Source: Nostocales cyanobacterium HT-58-2
GTDB taxonomy: Bacteria > Cyanobacteriota > Cyanobacteriia > Cyanobacteriales > Nostocaceae
Direction of reading: 5' to 3'
DNA length: 64,000 nt
NCBI GenBank assembly: GCA_002163975.1
Contig: CP019636.1
Span: 6,327,501 to 6,391,500, forward strand
Position numbers and translations under genes: made by a program. The notes under the pieces are model-generated. The model saw only the letters and a list, made by a program, of their open reading frames with translations, did no database searches and had not been told where the DNA came from. Of the stretch, positions 56,601 through 64,000 are shown in pieces. The number at the start of each line of letters is the position of its first letter. Position 1 is the stretch's first letter.

Positions 56601-56672
56601 AGCCAGCAGTCGGATTTGAACCGACGACCTTCCGATTACAAGTCGGATGCACTACCACTGTGCTATGCTGGC
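56601..56672 (-). tRNA. tRNA-Thr (UGU anticodon)
   Basis: 72-nt cloverleaf on the minus strand. Acceptor GCCAGCA / TGCTGGC (7 bp), D arm GCAC / GTGC, anticodon stem TCCGA / TCGGA with loop CTTGTAA giving anticodon TGT (reads ACA, Thr), and T arm GTCGG / CCGAC with TTCAAAT. No encoded CCA. It lies between the HMA ATPase and argF. Confidence 0.97.
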
Positions 56673-57047
56673 GTACTTGCTTCTCCAGGACAAGACTAGT
56701 CTTGTTTGTTTTGAGCATTACACTAATTTATAATTCTACCATAAGGCAGGTGAATCTACAACACTTAGTGGGGAAAATTATTTTCGTCTAAATTTTGCTG
56801 TAAATACCTAATTTTTGTCATACTACCAATTTTCTAGTTTAAAATGTATAGTTAAGCACTACTGTAATGAAACTCAAATAAATTTGTGCTTGCTTTGACT
56901 GATGATATTGATAAACTAATCATAGACCAAAGCCACCTTAAATTGAGCTAGACATAAGATATCTGGTACAGTATTAAGGCAGTATTTTTTGACATGGCTG
57001 GGTACACCGAACAGAAAGACAGAAGTGTTCTTTGCAGAGCAACAAGC
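56673..57047. other. argF upstream region with 16-base palindrome
   Basis: No gene. ACAAGACTAGTCTTGT at 56690-56705 is a perfect 16-base palindrome 18 bases upstream of the tRNA 5' end. It could be an operator or a restriction-like site. No NtcA-type GTA-N8-TAC site was found before argF by eye. Confidence 0.45.
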
Positions 57048-57974
57048 ATGGCAGCGTTGATCGGACGAGATTTCTTAAGCCTGGCAGACCTTAGTCAAAC
57101 AGAAGTTCTAAAGCTTCTGGAAATGGCATCTGAGCTAAAATCACAAAAGCTGAGGTTGCGGTGTCATAAAGTTTTAGGGCTGTTGTTCTCCAAAGCTTCA
57201 ACTCGGACTAGGGTGAGCTTTACTGTGGCAATGTACCAGTTGGGTGGACAGGTGATTGACCTCAATCCCAATGTGACTCAAGTGAGTCGTGGGGAACCCG
57301 TGCAGGATACAGCACGAGTTCTGGATAGATATCTTGATGTTTTGGCAATTCGTACCTTTGCACAGCAAGAATTAGAAACTTTTGCTAATTACGCCAAGAT
57401 TCCTGTCATTAATGCCCTCACTGATTTAGAGCATCCCTGTCAAGTCTTGGCTGATTTAATGACAGTTCAAGAATGCTTTGGCACCTTGTCTGGATTGACT
57501 TTGACTTATGTTGGCGACGGGAACAATGTTGCAAATTCCCTGTTATTGGGCTGTGCTTTAGTGGGAATGAATGTGAGAATTGCCACACCCAGCGGATTTG
57601 AACCGAATGCAGCAATTGTAGAAACAGCACGTTCCATTGCAGCCAATCAAACCGAAGTCCTCTTAACTCATGACCCTGAAGTTGCAACAAAAGGTGCTCA
57701 TGTGATTTACACTGATGTTTGGGCAAGTATGGGGCAAGAATCGGAAGCAGATGACAGAATGCCAATTTTTCAGCCTTACCAAGTGAATGAACAGCTGATG
57801 AGCCTTGCTCACCCTGAGGCAATTGTTTTACACTGTCTGCCAGCCCATCGTGGTGAAGAAATTACCGATGAGGTTATGGAAGGTTCACACTCACGCATTT
57901 GGGACCAAGCAGAAAATCGAATGCACGCTCAAAAAGCTTTACTGGCAAGTATTTTAGGAGCAGAAGAATTTTAA
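57048..57974 (+). CDS. argF: Ornithine carbamoyltransferase
   Basis: Makes citrulline from ornithine and carbamoyl phosphate in arginine synthesis. Conserved motifs: carbamoyl-phosphate site SKASTRTRVSF, HPCQVLADL, the ornithine loop and HCLPAHRGEE near the end. I take the ATG at 57048 (MAALIGRDFLSLADL), giving 308 residues, the usual length; an ATG 18 codons upstream is also open. Flanked by tRNA-Thr (minus) and lexA (plus). Confidence 0.94.
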   Translation: MAALIGRDFLSLADLSQTEVLKLLEMASELKSQKLRLRCHKVLGLLFSKASTRTRVSFTVAMYQLGGQVIDLNPNVTQVSRGEPVQDTARVLDRYLDVLAIRTFAQQELETFANYAKIPVINALTDLEHPCQVLADLMTVQECFGTLSGLTLTYVGDGNNVANSLLLGCALVGMNVRIATPSGFEPNAAIVETARSIAANQTEVLLTHDPEVATKGAHVIYTDVWASMGQESEADDRMPIFQPYQVNEQLMSLAHPEAIVLHCLPAHRGEEITDEVMEGSHSRIWDQAENRMHAQKALLASILGAEEF

Positions 57975-58098
57975 ATTATGAGTTGTGGATAACAAATAGA
58001 TAAATATTCACGCTTGGCTCCTAACTTCTTTGTTCTAAGTTTGTTAAATTAAAAATCCAAAATATTCAAAATAAATAGTGCGTAGGGAGATTTTTTGT

Positions 58099-58112
58099 AG
58101 TACTAATGTTCT
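58099..58112 (+). promoter_or_regulatory. Cyanobacterial SOS (LexA) box
   Basis: AGTACTAATGTTCT fits the cyanobacterial LexA-box consensus I recall, RGTACNNNDGTWCB, at every position. It lies 33 bases before the lexA start and just before TATATTAAC, a possible -10 region, so LexA should repress its own gene. Confidence 0.75.
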
Positions 58113-58144
58113 AGGAGCATTTATATTAACCTCCCTACAAATTT

Positions 58145-58750
58145 ATGGAACGTCTCACAGAAGCTCAAAGAGAACTTTACGAATGGCTGGCTGAATACAT
58201 TCGAGTACACCAGCATTCGCCTTCAATTCGACAAATGATGCAGGCAATGAATTTAAAATCACCTGCACCAATTCAAAGTCGCTTGGAACATTTACGCACA
58301 AAGGGGTACATTGAATGGAGCGAAGGTAAAGCGCGGACAATTAGAATTCTGCAAACGTTAAAACAAGGTGTGCCAATTTTAGGAACGATCGCCGCTGGTG
58401 GATTAATAGAACCTTTCACTGAGGCTATAGAAAATATAGATTTAGCTAATTTGTCATTGCCTCCTCAAACATATGCTTTGCGAGTCACTGGCGATAGCAT
58501 GATTGAAGATTCTATTGTCGAAGGAGATTTGGTATTTCTGCGTCCAGTACTAGAACCAGATCAACTCAAAAATGGCACGATCATCGCCGCCAGAGTGGAT
58601 GGTATTGGTACAACTTTGAAGCGGTTTTATCGTCAAGGCGATCGCATCACCCTCAAACCTGCAAACCCGAAATACAATCCCATAGAAGTAAACGCCGTTC
58701 AAGTACAGGTGCAAGGTTCCCTTGTTGCCATTTGGCGCAATTACAACTGA
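58145..58750 (+). CDS. lexA: SOS repressor LexA
   Basis: 201 residues: N-terminal winged HTH (TEAQRELYEWLAEYIRVHQHSPSIRQMMQAM), then the S24 self-cleaving domain. The cleavage site is Ala84-Gly85 (TIAAGGL), the nucleophile Ser118 (GDSMIED) and the Lys159 (TTLKRF) are all present, so it should be RecA-inducible. Some cyanobacterial LexA proteins have lost these residues; this one has not. An SOS box precedes it. Confidence 0.95.
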   Translation: MERLTEAQRELYEWLAEYIRVHQHSPSIRQMMQAMNLKSPAPIQSRLEHLRTKGYIEWSEGKARTIRILQTLKQGVPILGTIAAGGLIEPFTEAIENIDLANLSLPPQTYALRVTGDSMIEDSIVEGDLVFLRPVLEPDQLKNGTIIAARVDGIGTTLKRFYRQGDRITLKPANPKYNPIEVNAVQVQVQGSLVAIWRNYN

Positions 58751-58854
58751 TAAATACAGATCAGGAATATGAGGAGGATAAGGAAGATTTGGGGATAACT
58801 TCCTCATCCTCTTCACATTTCTACTTACCAATCCCCTGACGTTATTGCCTTTCT

Positions 58855-60333
58855 ATGTATTTGCTACAAAAACAAGTTCAACAACTGCCCACTTTCAAAC
58901 TAAAATTACCGTTTGTCGGTGAAAGTAAGGGCAATTATCAGACAAAGCAACCATCACCAGAATGCCCCAGAATGCCACCATCTCTGCAATTGCGGGGGTA
59001 TCAACGACAAGCCATCAACAACTGGTTTGCCAACAACGGCAGAGGTACGCTGAAAATGGCAACTGGTAGTGGCAAGACAATTACCGCACTGGCGATCGCC
59101 TGTGAACTGTATAAGCAAATCAATTTGCAAGTCTTGTTGGTTGTGTGTCCCTACCGACACCTTGTCACCCAATGGGCAAGAGAATGTGAAAAATTTAATT
59201 TGCAACCTATTTTAGCTTTTGAGAATGTACGCAATTGGCAGAGTCAACTTTCCACACAACTTTATAATGTGCGTTCTGGTTCTCAACGATTTCTTACAGT
59301 TATTACTACTAACTCTACTTTAATGGGAGAAGGTTTTCAATCTCAAATCAAATACTTTCCTGAAAAAACTTTAATTATTGGAGACGAGGCGCATAACTTA
59401 GGCGCACCCAAGTTAGAAGAAAGTTTACCTCGTCGCGTTGGGTTACGGCTGGCTTTATCTGCTACACCAGAAAGGTATTTTGATGAAGGAGGAACCCAAT
59501 CTTTATTTGATTATTTTGGTCCTGTTCTTCAACCAGAGTTTACCTTAAAAAATGCTATTTCTCAAGGTGCTTTAGTTCATTATCTTTATTATCCAATATT
59601 AGTAGAATTAACAGAAATAGAAAGCCAAGCGTATGCTAAGCTAACGCAAAAAATAGGGCGCGCACTACTTTATCGTGAACGGGAAAATGTTGAACTAGCA
59701 TTTGAAGATACTGAAGATCTGAAGCCGTTATTGATGCAGCGCGCAAGGTTAATTGGTGCTGCAGAAAATAAGTTAAATGCTTTGCGAGAGTTAATGTCAA
59801 CTCGTCGAGAAACGACTCACACACTTTTCTATTGTAGTGATGGTTCACAAGAAGCGGGACAACGTTCTAGCTTACGTCAATTAAAAGCCGTCTCCAAAAT
59901 TCTAGGAATAGAATTAGGTTACAAAGTTAGCACGTATACTGCCCAAACATCTTTAGAAGAAAGGGAAGTTCTGCGTCGTCAATTTGAAAGCGGTGAACTT
60001 CAAGGTTTAGTTGCCATTCGCTGTTTAGATGAAGGGGTAGATATTCCAGCAATTCAAACGGCTGTCATTTTGGCAAGTTCTGCAAATCCCCGCCAGTTCA
60101 TTCAGCGACGCGGAAGAGTTTTGCGTCCTCATCCAGGTAAAGAACGCGCCACGATATTTGACATGATTGTTTTACCACCAGATTTAGACAGGAAAACTTT
60201 AGAAGTCGAACGCAATTTACTAAGAAAGGAATTACTTAGATTTGTTGAATTTGCTGATTTAGCTGACAATGCTGGTGAAGCTAGGATGAAGTTATTGAAT
60301 TTACAGAAGCGATATGGATTAATGGATATTTGA
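58855..60333 (+). CDS. Dnd (phosphorothioation) system restriction helicase-type enzyme
   Basis: 492-residue superfamily-2 helicase. Motif I ATGSGKTITA, II GDEAHNLGA, III LALSATPERYF, VI QFIQRRGRVLR. The layout matches the family annotated as DNA phosphorothioation system restriction enzyme (I recall it as a TIGR04095-type family), which is linked to dnd loci in cyanobacteria. No nuclease motif is evident, so cleavage may come from a partner. The start is ATG 58855, 105 bases after lexA. Confidence 0.8.
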   Translation: MYLLQKQVQQLPTFKLKLPFVGESKGNYQTKQPSPECPRMPPSLQLRGYQRQAINNWFANNGRGTLKMATGSGKTITALAIACELYKQINLQVLLVVCPYRHLVTQWARECEKFNLQPILAFENVRNWQSQLSTQLYNVRSGSQRFLTVITTNSTLMGEGFQSQIKYFPEKTLIIGDEAHNLGAPKLEESLPRRVGLRLALSATPERYFDEGGTQSLFDYFGPVLQPEFTLKNAISQGALVHYLYYPILVELTEIESQAYAKLTQKIGRALLYRERENVELAFEDTEDLKPLLMQRARLIGAAENKLNALRELMSTRRETTHTLFYCSDGSQEAGQRSSLRQLKAVSKILGIELGYKVSTYTAQTSLEEREVLRRQFESGELQGLVAIRCLDEGVDIPAIQTAVILASSANPRQFIQRRGRVLRPHPGKERATIFDMIVLPPDLDRKTLEVERNLLRKELLRFVEFADLADNAGEARMKLLNLQKRYGLMDI

Positions 60334-60342
60334 TTTTTGAAT

Positions 60343-60385
60343 CTCCCGTAAAGATGCTTCAAAAAAGTTTACTGCTTTGCGGGAG
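60343..60385 (+). terminator. Terminator-like hairpin after the Dnd restriction gene
   Basis: CTCCCGTAAAG (60343-60353) pairs with CTTTGCGGGAG (60375-60385), an 11-bp stem with one G-U wobble and a 21-base loop, just past the stop at 60333. A short T-containing run (AAAATCTTATTATT) follows. Probably weak termination. Confidence 0.55.
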
Positions 60386-60518
60386 AAAATCTTATTATTA
60401 ATTTATCAAAATTTTACATCTTCAAATTTTGATAAAGTATCACGTCTTGGTATTTACTGATGATTACAAAATAATATAGTATTAAAATGTATAAAAAAAA
60501 TCATATCTTAAAAGTCTG

Positions 60519-60692
60519 ATGATAGAGGATACTAATATTGATTATGTTCAAGCGCCAATTGCCAGTGCTCCACTAGAAGTCCGTCAAATTATTGATCGAG
60601 TATGGCAACTAGAAAAAAATAGACTAGATAAGAAAATTAATAGCCATATTAACGATGATATTCTGGCGATTGTGAAGGAAGCGGTGCGATGA
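60519..60692 (+). CDS. Tiny ORF overlapping DndD-like gene
   Basis: 57 residues (begins MIEDTNIDYVQAPIASAPLE, ends KEAVR), acidic and helical (QIIDRVWQLEKNRLDKK). Its TGA overlaps the ATG of the next gene by four bases (ATGA), a coupling signal. I recall small proteins annotated as DNA-modification-system-associated next to Dnd genes, and this fits; no motif allows more. Start ATG 60519, no clear Shine-Dalgarno. Confidence 0.68.
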   Translation: MIEDTNIDYVQAPIASAPLEVRQIIDRVWQLEKNRLDKKINSHINDDILAIVKEAVR

Positions 60693-62761
60693 AGCTGGCT
60701 TCGATTAAACTTTGTAATTTTCGCTCTTTTTATGGCAGAACGCCAGAAATCATTCTTGCCGGAACAGAGACTCGAAATACTACAATAATTCACGGCAACA
60801 ATGGTTCGGGAAAAACTAGTCTTTTAAATGCTTTCACTTGGGTTATCTTTGATAAATTTAGTGCAGCTTTTGCATCAACTGAACAGTTAGTGAATAAGCG
60901 TGCCATAGCTGAAGCAAAACCTGGACAATATGTTGAATGTTGGGTTGAGGTAGAGTGGGAACATGACGGCAAGCGCTACAATGTGAAACGCCAATGTCGG
61001 GTTTATAAAAATGAAACCGATATCAATGTTACCAAAACAGAATTGCGTATGCAGGTAGCTGGGGATGATGGACGCTGGTATTTCCCACCTCAGCAACCAG
61101 AGGAAGTGATAGCGCAGATTTTACCTGTTAGTTTACATCAATATTTCTTCTTTGACGGTGAGCGCATTGAAGAGATAGTCCGTTCTGATAAGAAAGCGGA
61201 AATTGCTGAAGCAACAAAGATTTTCTTAGGTGTGGAAGTGATTAACCGTTCCATCAATCACTTGAAAGAAGCTAAAAAAAGTCTCGAAAATGAGTTAAAA
61301 GCTATTGGAGATTCAGAAATTAAACAGCTTTTGAAACAGCAGGACAAGATAGAACAGGAAATTGAGGGTTTTACAAAACGTCAAACAGAAATTAAACAAG
61401 AGTTAGAATATCAAGAAAGTTTTAAAAAACAGACAAGTCATCGTTTAAGAGAACTCAGTGCTGCCAAAGAATTAGAAGAAAGACGGCAAGAGTTAGAAAA
61501 ACAAAAAGCATCAAGTCAGGAGAACCTTAGAGAAAGTAGAGAAGCAATCAAAAAAGCGATTTCTGCACGTGGTTATACTGTATTACTTCCAGAAACAACA
61601 GCACAATTTCGAGCAATTATAGATGATTTGAAGCGACGAGGTGAGTTAACCTCTGGAATTTCACGGGAATTTGTGAATGAATTACTTGACTCTCAATGCT
61701 GTATCTGTGGTGCAGACTTACATGAAGGAAGCCACTCACACGAAAATGTAAGAAAATTGTTAGATAAAGCAGGTTCTTCAGTAGTAGAAGAAACAGCTAT
61801 CAGAATGAGTGCTCAAGTCGATGAAATTGACAAGCAAGCTGTCAGCTTTTGGGAAGAAGTTGACAGAGAACAAGCAAGAATTAACCAGTTAAGACACACT
61901 ATCTCTCAAATAGAAGTTGAGTTAGATAATATTCAAGAACGGCTAAGGAAAGATTCAAATGAAGAAATTAGCAGTTTACAAAAGCGCTTAGATGAAATTG
62001 AAGAAAAAATCAGAGATTTCATATTAGAACAAGGTGCCAATCAGCAGCAAATTGCGAACTTGAAAGCTGAGTTAGAAGTTTTGAGAAAACAAATTGCAAA
62101 GCAGAGACTGAATGAGGAAAGACAAGCACTGGCGCAGCGACGTATAACCGCAACTCAAGATGCCATTGAAAGGTTCACAGAAGTCAGAAACCGTCAAGAA
62201 AAGCAATTTCGTTGGCAACTCGAAAAGCGAGTACAAGAAATATTTAGCGAAATTTCATTTACACCTTATATTCCCAAAATCAGCGAGAAGTATGAACTGA
62301 CTCTTGTGGAGAATACAGCAGGCATAGAAATGCCAGTTGCAGCTTCTACAGGAGAAAATCAAATTCTCAGCTTATCTTTTATTGCTAGCATTATTGATAG
62401 AGTACGGGAATGGAGTGAAAAGAAACAAATGCTGCTAGTTCCAGATAGTAGCACTTTCCCGATTGTTATGGATTCACCATTTGGTAGTTTGGATGAAATC
62501 TCTCGACGACAAATAGCAAAGACTATTCCCAAATTGGCAAATCAGTTGATTGTGTTAGTGACTAAAACGCAGTGGCGGGGTGAAGTGGAAGAAGAAATGG
62601 CACAAAGAATTGGTAGGGAATATGTGCTGACTTACTATTCTTCTAAGCCTGATTGTGAACAAGATTATATTGAGTTGGGTGGGGAACGGTATCCTTTAGT
62701 TAGACAAAGTCCAAATGAGTTTGAGTATACAGAGATTGTTGAGGTGAACCGCGAGGGGTAG
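60689..62761 (+). CDS. dndD: DndD-like SMC/Rad50-type ATPase
   Basis: 690 residues. N-terminal Walker A HGNNGSGKTSL (Lys42), a long coiled coil (about residues 190-560) interrupted near its middle by a zinc-hook-like CCICG (Cys337-Cys340), and a C-terminal half with FPIVMDSPFGSLDE (Walker B, Asp595). This is the Rad50-like layout of DndD, an ATPase of the phosphorothioation machinery. The name is supported by its neighbours (Dnd-type restriction gene and Dnd-associated protein 4) rather than by dndC, which is not in the window. Confidence 0.82.
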   Translation: MKLASIKLCNFRSFYGRTPEIILAGTETRNTTIIHGNNGSGKTSLLNAFTWVIFDKFSAAFASTEQLVNKRAIAEAKPGQYVECWVEVEWEHDGKRYNVKRQCRVYKNETDINVTKTELRMQVAGDDGRWYFPPQQPEEVIAQILPVSLHQYFFFDGERIEEIVRSDKKAEIAEATKIFLGVEVINRSINHLKEAKKSLENELKAIGDSEIKQLLKQQDKIEQEIEGFTKRQTEIKQELEYQESFKKQTSHRLRELSAAKELEERRQELEKQKASSQENLRESREAIKKAISARGYTVLLPETTAQFRAIIDDLKRRGELTSGISREFVNELLDSQCCICGADLHEGSHSHENVRKLLDKAGSSVVEETAIRMSAQVDEIDKQAVSFWEEVDREQARINQLRHTISQIEVELDNIQERLRKDSNEEISSLQKRLDEIEEKIRDFILEQGANQQQIANLKAELEVLRKQIAKQRLNEERQALAQRRITATQDAIERFTEVRNRQEKQFRWQLEKRVQEIFSEISFTPYIPKISEKYELTLVENTAGIEMPVAASTGENQILSLSFIASIIDRVREWSEKKQMLLVPDSSTFPIVMDSPFGSLDEISRRQIAKTIPKLANQLIVLVTKTQWRGEVEEEMAQRIGREYVLTYYSSKPDCEQDYIELGGERYPLVRQSPNEFEYTEIVEVNREG

Positions 62762-62765
62762 GGTT

Positions 62766-63335
62766 ATGGTTGCGAGTCCAGACAGAAAGTACATGACTCC
62801 CCAGGAATACCTAGAATGGGAAGAACGCCAAGAAATTAAATACGAATATGTCAACGGCGAAGTTTATGCAATGACTGGGGGTACTATTCCTCATACTACC
62901 ATTGCCCTCAACTTGGCTTCGGCATTAAAAAGCTACCTCCGGGGAGGTCCCTGTCGTGCTTTTATGGCGGACGCCAAAGTAGGCGTATCTGAGAATGGAC
63001 CATTTCACTATCCGGATGTCGTGGTGAGTTGTGATGAACGAGATAGACAAGCGATTAAATTCATTCAGTATCCTTGTCTAATTGTCGAAGTTCTTTCGCC
63101 TAGCACAGAAGCTTACGACCGAGGTAGTAAATTTTACCAATACCGTCGCATACAAACTTTGAAAGAATACGTTCTCATTGATGCTGAAAAAATTAGTTTA
63201 GATTGCTTCCGGCTGAATGATAAAGGCTTTTGGGAATTACATCCCTATGAAGAGGGGGATGAAGTTCAGTTAACCAGTGTTGATTTTCACTTTCCCATAT
63301 CCCTAGTTTACGAAGATGTTCAGTTTCTGAGGTAG
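62766..63335 (+). CDS. Uma2 family (DUF820) nuclease-like protein
   Basis: 189 residues of the PD-(D/E)xK-fold family abundant in cyanobacteria: MTPQEYLEWEERQEIKYEYVNGE, HYPDVVVSCD, and CLIVEVLSPSTEAYDRGSKF. Starts 4 bases after the DndD-like stop, thus co-transcribed. Uma2 members are often linked to mobile DNA; a nuclease partner for this Dnd set is a reasonable but unproven role. Confidence 0.88.
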   Translation: MVASPDRKYMTPQEYLEWEERQEIKYEYVNGEVYAMTGGTIPHTTIALNLASALKSYLRGGPCRAFMADAKVGVSENGPFHYPDVVVSCDERDRQAIKFIQYPCLIVEVLSPSTEAYDRGSKFYQYRRIQTLKEYVLIDAEKISLDCFRLNDKGFWELHPYEEGDEVQLTSVDFHFPISLVYEDVQFLR

Positions 63336-63495
63336 GAGAAATAAACCGCAGAGGCGCAGAGGACGCACAAAGGGCGATCGCTTGTCGATTGGTATAAAAT
63401 AGTGCGCTTTGGAAGTGCGTAGACGCGCAGCGGCTTGTCCTTAGACATCGCTTGAAGCTTTAAGTTACAATTGCAACAAAATAGATATCCACATT
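63336..63495. repeat. Short repeat-rich spacer before Dnd-associated gene
   Basis: Holds AACCGCAGAGGCGCAGAGG and a GCGATCGC octamer, then AGTGCGTAGACGCGCAGCGG; these are dispersed cyanobacterial words. Whether it interrupts the operon is unclear, since no terminator is visible. Confidence 0.4.
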
Positions 63496-63954
63496 ATGGC
63501 TGCAAACAGAATCAAAATTGCTAAAGATAAGGTTGAATTAGTTAAAGCTTTAGTAGCATCAAAAGATACAACTGGACCTTTCCAAACTTATGTAGAGGTT
63601 ATGGTGTTTGCAGCAGCTTTAGGAGCAAAGCATAAAAAACGAGTTCCTTTAGAGGGAGTTGCTAAAGATTTATCCCCACTGCGACAGGATTATTTTACCA
63701 GCAGCTTTGCTCTGTTAATTAATTTACTGGCTATTACTGAAACAAAAGACATCAAAATTCTAGGTGATGATGACGTAGCTGACGAGCAACGCATCCATAT
63801 TTTTGAAGAGTATGCTAATGCTGGACTGGAAATTTTGCAAAATGAACTGCGTGGAGCAGTAGACTATTCGGAGAGACTTCTCTTGATTCTGAGTTCTGAA
63901 AGATTTAATGATTCTTTAATAGAAAAAGAGTTTGATTTAAGCAAATTATTATAA
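63496..63954 (+). CDS. Dnd system-associated protein 4-like
   Basis: 152 residues, all-helical, soluble: RIKIAKDKVELVKALVAS, GPFQTYVEVMVFAAALGAKH, LLAITETKDIKILGDDD and IFEEYANAGLEILQNELRG. It matches the protein I recall as Dnd system-associated protein 4 (TIGR04062), found near phosphorothioation genes in cyanobacteria, function unknown. Complete within the window; the cluster may continue past 64000. Confidence 0.8.
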   Translation: MAANRIKIAKDKVELVKALVASKDTTGPFQTYVEVMVFAAALGAKHKKRVPLEGVAKDLSPLRQDYFTSSFALLINLLAITETKDIKILGDDDVADEQRIHIFEEYANAGLEILQNELRGAVDYSERLLLILSSERFNDSLIEKEFDLSKLL

Positions 63955-64000
63955 TGAAAAAAAGTCTATAAGATGTTTATGTAGTAAAACCCTATTCTTG
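63955..64000. other. Right edge, no gene resolved
   Basis: Only 46 bases remain after the last stop; too short to show the next gene of the Dnd-associated set. Confidence 0.6.

Noticed and set aside
56601..56672. tRNA-Thr as an integration site for the defence island
   Set aside because: I found no second copy of the tRNA 3' end as an att repeat and no integrase in the window.
57591..57625. GGATTTGAACCG inside argF as a second tRNA T-arm
   Set aside because: The match is by chance within the coding frame; no cloverleaf can be folded around it.

Overview
The window looks like chromosomal DNA of a filamentous, probably heterocyst-forming cyanobacterium (Nostocales-like). Evidence: many GCGATCGC (HIP1-type) octamers, cyanobacterial marker genes (rpaB, gap2, vipp1 beside pspA, a complex-C cofactor assembly protein, menB, type-2 IPP isomerase), heptad short tandem repeats, and many palindromic intergenic repeats. 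The exact species cannot be read from the sequence.

Layout. 0.1-21.6 kb is mostly housekeeping: a LuxR-type response regulator, a 1.5 kb stretch with no gene, YbaB/EbfC, a low-molecular-weight phosphatase, murC-murB, nadD, gap2, an aminotransferase-thiL pair, pspA-vipp1-trxA, a SPOR-type membrane protein, DciA, a Cys-rich cyanobacterial small protein, menB, radA, rpaB, the complex-C assembly protein and a DUF456 membrane protein. 21.6-31.6 kb is a one-strand surface-glycan cluster: two related glycosyltransferase-like proteins, a GT10 fucosyltransferase-like enzyme, two GT4, a GT2, a methyltransferase and an ABC exporter with an unusual C-terminal extension. 32-44 kb returns to mixed chromosomal genes (gloB, rplI, an RsmB/NOP methyltransferase, a chloramphenicol-phosphotransferase-like kinase, sppA, fni, mgtC-like, hdeD-like). 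It includes a compact operon of a catalytically dead HtrA-like protein, an intact HtrA-like protease and a LuxR regulator with a degenerate receiver.

44.6-64 kb is a defence island. It opens with an intact IS982-family element with a 7-bp target duplication. Next come three very large genes matching a Helicase-Methylase-ATPase (HMA) type system: an SNF2 helicase with DUF3883, a DUF1156 adenine methylase, and a DUF499 ATPase with a Swt1-like HEPN domain. A tRNA-Thr, argF and lexA (with an SOS box) follow. The last part is a phosphorothioation (Dnd)-associated set: a restriction helicase, a tiny overlapping ORF, a DndD-like SMC ATPase, a Uma2 nuclease and Dnd-associated protein 4. It runs towards the right edge, so the core modification genes (dndC, dndE) may lie outside the window.

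Most promising for novelty: (1) the dead-HtrA / live-HtrA / pseudo-receiver operon at 40.66-43.11 kb; (2) the ABC exporter ending in two degenerate histidine-kinase-dimerisation-like repeats; (3) the HMA and Dnd modules side by side with an SOS-controlled lexA between them; (4) palindromic repeats inserted in frame in the HMA helicase.
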